Source: Neisseria perflava
GTDB taxonomy: Bacteria > Pseudomonadota > Gammaproteobacteria > Burkholderiales > Neisseriaceae
Length of the DNA stretch: 14,153 bases
Reading direction: 5' to 3'
Assembly (NCBI RefSeq): GCF_024170405.1
Contig: NZ_JALJYC010000039.1
Coordinates: 1 to 14,153 of the forward strand
Shown: in pieces, positions 12,863 through 14,153 of the stretch
How the letters are laid out: each line of letters begins with the position of its first letter
Position numbering within the stretch: the stretch's first letter is position 1
The notes under the pieces: generated by a model
The model's input: the letters and a program-made list of their open reading frames with translations, nothing else
Database searches by the model: none
What the model was told of the DNA's origin: nothing
Program-made: the position numbers and the translations under genes

Positions 12863-12877
12863 GATGTGGCTATTATA
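12863..12877 (-). promoter_or_regulatory. Candidate internal promoter of the oxidoreductase/YciI pair
   Basis: The minus strand reads TATAATAGCCACATCAA. Ten of the next bases and the -10 match the promoter of the YdcZ gene at 10886 (TATAATTGCCACATCAA), with one difference. The -10 overlaps the TAA of the 70-codon gene. Confidence 0.5.
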
Positions 12878-13085
12878 GCCGCTTGATTGCAGAGATAAAG
12901 ACGTTAAAAGGAATATCTCTATCAACGCCTGGTTGTTCTCCAGACAAACCGGCGTTTCTCGCTACTGCAAAACCACGGATTTGTGTAATCAATTTAGGTT
13001 GTTCAGACAGGATGTCAATCACACTATCCAATTGTTCGGGAGTACAGTCGGTAAAGGCTGGTGCGATAAAGATAAGTTTTAACAT
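12873..13085 (-). CDS. Small protein of unknown function (70 aa)
   Basis: 70 residues; I do not recognise the family. It has no transmembrane segment; the N-terminus MLKLIFIAPAF is a beta-strand-like start followed by CTPEQLDSVIDILSEQPKLITQIRGFAVARNAG and DIPFNVFISAIKRL. The alternation is compatible with a small alpha/beta (ferredoxin-like) fold, as in Dabb or monooxygenase-like proteins, but this is only an impression. It is probably real: AAGGAG lies 8 bases upstream, the gap to the previous gene is 15 bases, and the leader AAAACAAGGAGTAAA is the same as in front of the gene at 13571. It may be involved in the same redox pathway as its neighbours. Confidence 0.6.
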   Translation of the reverse strand: MLKLIFIAPAFTDCTPEQLDSVIDILSEQPKLITQIRGFAVARNAGLSGEQPGVDRDIPFNVFISAIKRL

Positions 13086-13100
13086 GGTTTACTCCTTGTT

Positions 13101-13571
13101 TTAATGAAACAGCTCGCTGATTTTGTCGCCAAACATAAAAAATGTCAGTCCAACCAACATGACACCCAGCCCTAGATATTTCCACCAAAAAATCTCGCGA
13201 ATGGGCATTTGCGCCAAGCCGAAGCCGTCGATAAACAAACCGGCGGTAAGCTGGCCGAGGATAAATAGAAACGCCATATTGGTCAGGCCAATTTTTGGGG
13301 CGAGAAAAGTGGAGATAAAGACAAAAGTGCCGCCTAAAATGCCGCCCAACCATTTCCACCATGAGATTTGGCCGATACCTGCGGCTACTGCGTTCCAGTT
13401 GCCTTGAAACAGACTGATTAAGCCTAAAAATATTGCACCCACGGCAAATGAGAAAAATGCGCCCATCAAAGGTTGGCTGCCGATACCGGCCGCCAAACGG
13501 CTGTTAATTGCTGCCTGAAAAGCCAACCCAACCCCACCTGCCAATGCGATGACGAAATAAATCAGGTTCAT
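13101..13571 (-). CDS. DMT-superfamily membrane protein, YdcZ/DUF606 family (second paralogue)
   Basis: 156 residues with about five membrane segments (1-19, 33-53, 71-92, 98-116, 127-147). It shares with the 10431-10886 protein the pattern QAAINSRLAAGIGSQPL, GGTFVFISTFLAPKIGLTNMAFLFILGQLTAGLFIDGFG. YdcZ proteins often occur as tandem pairs; here the two copies are 2.2 kb apart in different units. The substrate is unknown. AAGGAG is separated from the ATG by TAAAAAAAA; with the A of the ATG this is a run of nine A, so the spacing could vary by slippage. The gene follows the truncated dehydrogenase by 26 bases. Confidence 0.85.
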   Translation of the reverse strand: MNLIYFVIALAGGVGLAFQAAINSRLAAGIGSQPLMGAFFSFAVGAIFLGLISLFQGNWNAVAAGIGQISWWKWLGGILGGTFVFISTFLAPKIGLTNMAFLFILGQLTAGLFIDGFGLAQMPIREIFWWKYLGLGVMLVGLTFFMFGDKISELFH

Positions 13572-13597
13572 TTTTTTTTACTCCTTGTTTTGAATCA

Positions 13598-14065
13598 TTA
13601 AGCGGTATAGCGTTTGTACACCGCGCTCATCTGTTCACGGCCCAAACCTTCGGTAATGGCGGCTTTAAAGGCTTCGCGGGCAGCATTGATTACCGGTGCT
13701 TTTCTAGTATCGCCCACACTTTGTAAAGTGTAGCTAAAGTCTTTTTCCAACAGCTCAACCGGGAATTGTGGTGTGAAATTTTGATGGATAATGGATTCAC
13801 TATTGCGTTGCAAAATTGTGCTCCAAGCCGGTGTTGTGGAGAGGGCTTGCAGGGTTTGCTCAACGTCTGCGCCGTTGCGTTGTAACATGGCAATCAATTC
13901 CGCAATGACGGCTACCTGCACGCCCATCAGCGTATTGGTACACAATTTGGTCAGTGCTGCGCTGCCCAACACACCAATCACATGATCAGCGGTTTTGCCC
14001 ATTACATTCAAAATCGGACGAACACGCTCAAAAGCCGGCTGCTCGCCGCCGACCAAATAAATTAA
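13598..14065 (-). pseudogene. 3-hydroxyisobutyrate dehydrogenase-like protein, C-terminal half only (cut by IS)
   Basis: The frame enters from the right IS edge and reads LIYLVGGEQPAFERVRPIL, the point where beta-hydroxyacid dehydrogenases (HIBADH/GarR group) leave the Rossmann domain. The all-helical C-terminal domain is complete, with the catalytic-type Lys in GSAALTKLCTNTLMG, then FSYTLQSVGDTRKAPVINAAREAF. About 130 N-terminal residues, including the NAD-binding domain, are missing, so the piece is inactive; a TTG at 14056 is in frame but would not rescue it. The original start may lie beyond the IS outside the window. It is the first gene of the minus-strand run, so the promoter of the run was probably separated from it too. 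Confidence 0.85.
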
Positions 14066-14153
14066 GGGGCTGTACTAGATAACTAGATTTATTCAAAATC
14101 ATTTAGAATAAATCCCATGAAAAAAAGTCGACTGAGCCCTTATAAGCAAAACA
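14066..14153 (+). mobile_element. Right IS tip (IS1016-like, IS1595 family), partial
   Basis: GGGGCTGTACTAGATAACTAG begins at 14066, exactly where the dehydrogenase reading frame loses family similarity. The 88 bases to the window end are the exact reverse complement of 3-90. The element extends rightward out of the window. Confidence 0.85.
14117..14153 (+). CDS. IS1595-family transposase, first 12 codons (partial)
   Basis: ATG at 14117 gives MKKSRLSPYKQN before the window ends. It is identical to the left copy (1-39), and the two transposases read away from each other and out of the segment. Confidence 0.7.
   Translation, partial: MKKSRLSPYKQN

Overview
The window is a stretch of Neisseria-type chromosome. 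It carries many neisserial DNA uptake sequences (DUS) in three spellings: ATGCCGTCTGAA, AGGCCGTCTGAA and one AGGTCGTCTGAA. Mixed spellings suggest a commensal Neisseria rather than a pure meningococcal or gonococcal background, but the species cannot be fixed from this. Unexpectedly, Haemophilus-type uptake sequences (core AAGTGCGGT) also occur, nearly always directly behind stop codons.

Both ends are the tip of the same insertion sequence in inverted orientation. Bases 3-90 are the exact reverse complement of 14066-14153 (88 bp). Each tip begins GGGGCTGTACTAG and carries the first codons of an outward-reading transposase (MKKSRLSPYKQN), as in IS1016-like IS1595-family elements. The ~14 kb between them therefore looks like a composite-transposon-like segment, or a segment framed by two independent insertions.

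Layout, left to right. (1) 95-5508, minus strand: four consecutive transcription units. They are a Tat-exported lipoprotein with a degenerate Rossmann fold; an NTF2-like protein plus a CocE/NonD-type hydrolase; an SDR oxidoreductase; and a formylglycine-generating-enzyme-like lipoprotein broken by an in-frame TAG. All four share one conserved 5' region of about 90 bp (AT-rich block, TATAAT, then CATCRAA). (2) 5728-6416, minus: a Phd/VapC-type (FitAB-like) toxin-antitoxin pair. (3) 6779-10315, plus: a soluble PQQ-dependent sugar dehydrogenase, followed by a TonB-dependent receptor resembling E. coli YncD/PqqU that is broken by a frameshift and a TAG stop. (4) 10431-11885: a YdcZ/DUF606 membrane protein divergent from a LysR-type regulator. 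(5) 11979-14065, minus: a run of five closely spaced genes: a 3-hydroxyisobutyrate-dehydrogenase-like gene cut by the right IS, a second YdcZ protein, a 70-residue unknown, a flavodoxin-fold NAD(P)H oxidoreductase and a YciI-like protein.

The likely theme is accessory redox and small-molecule metabolism. The same core promoter motif (TATAAT, 4-6 bases, CATC) also precedes the YdcZ gene next to the LysR regulator and the NAD(P)H oxidoreductase, so one regulon spread over six units is plausible. The dehydrogenase/receptor pair suggests scavenging of external PQQ, now decaying because the receptor is a pseudogene. No rRNA, tRNA or CRISPR array was seen.
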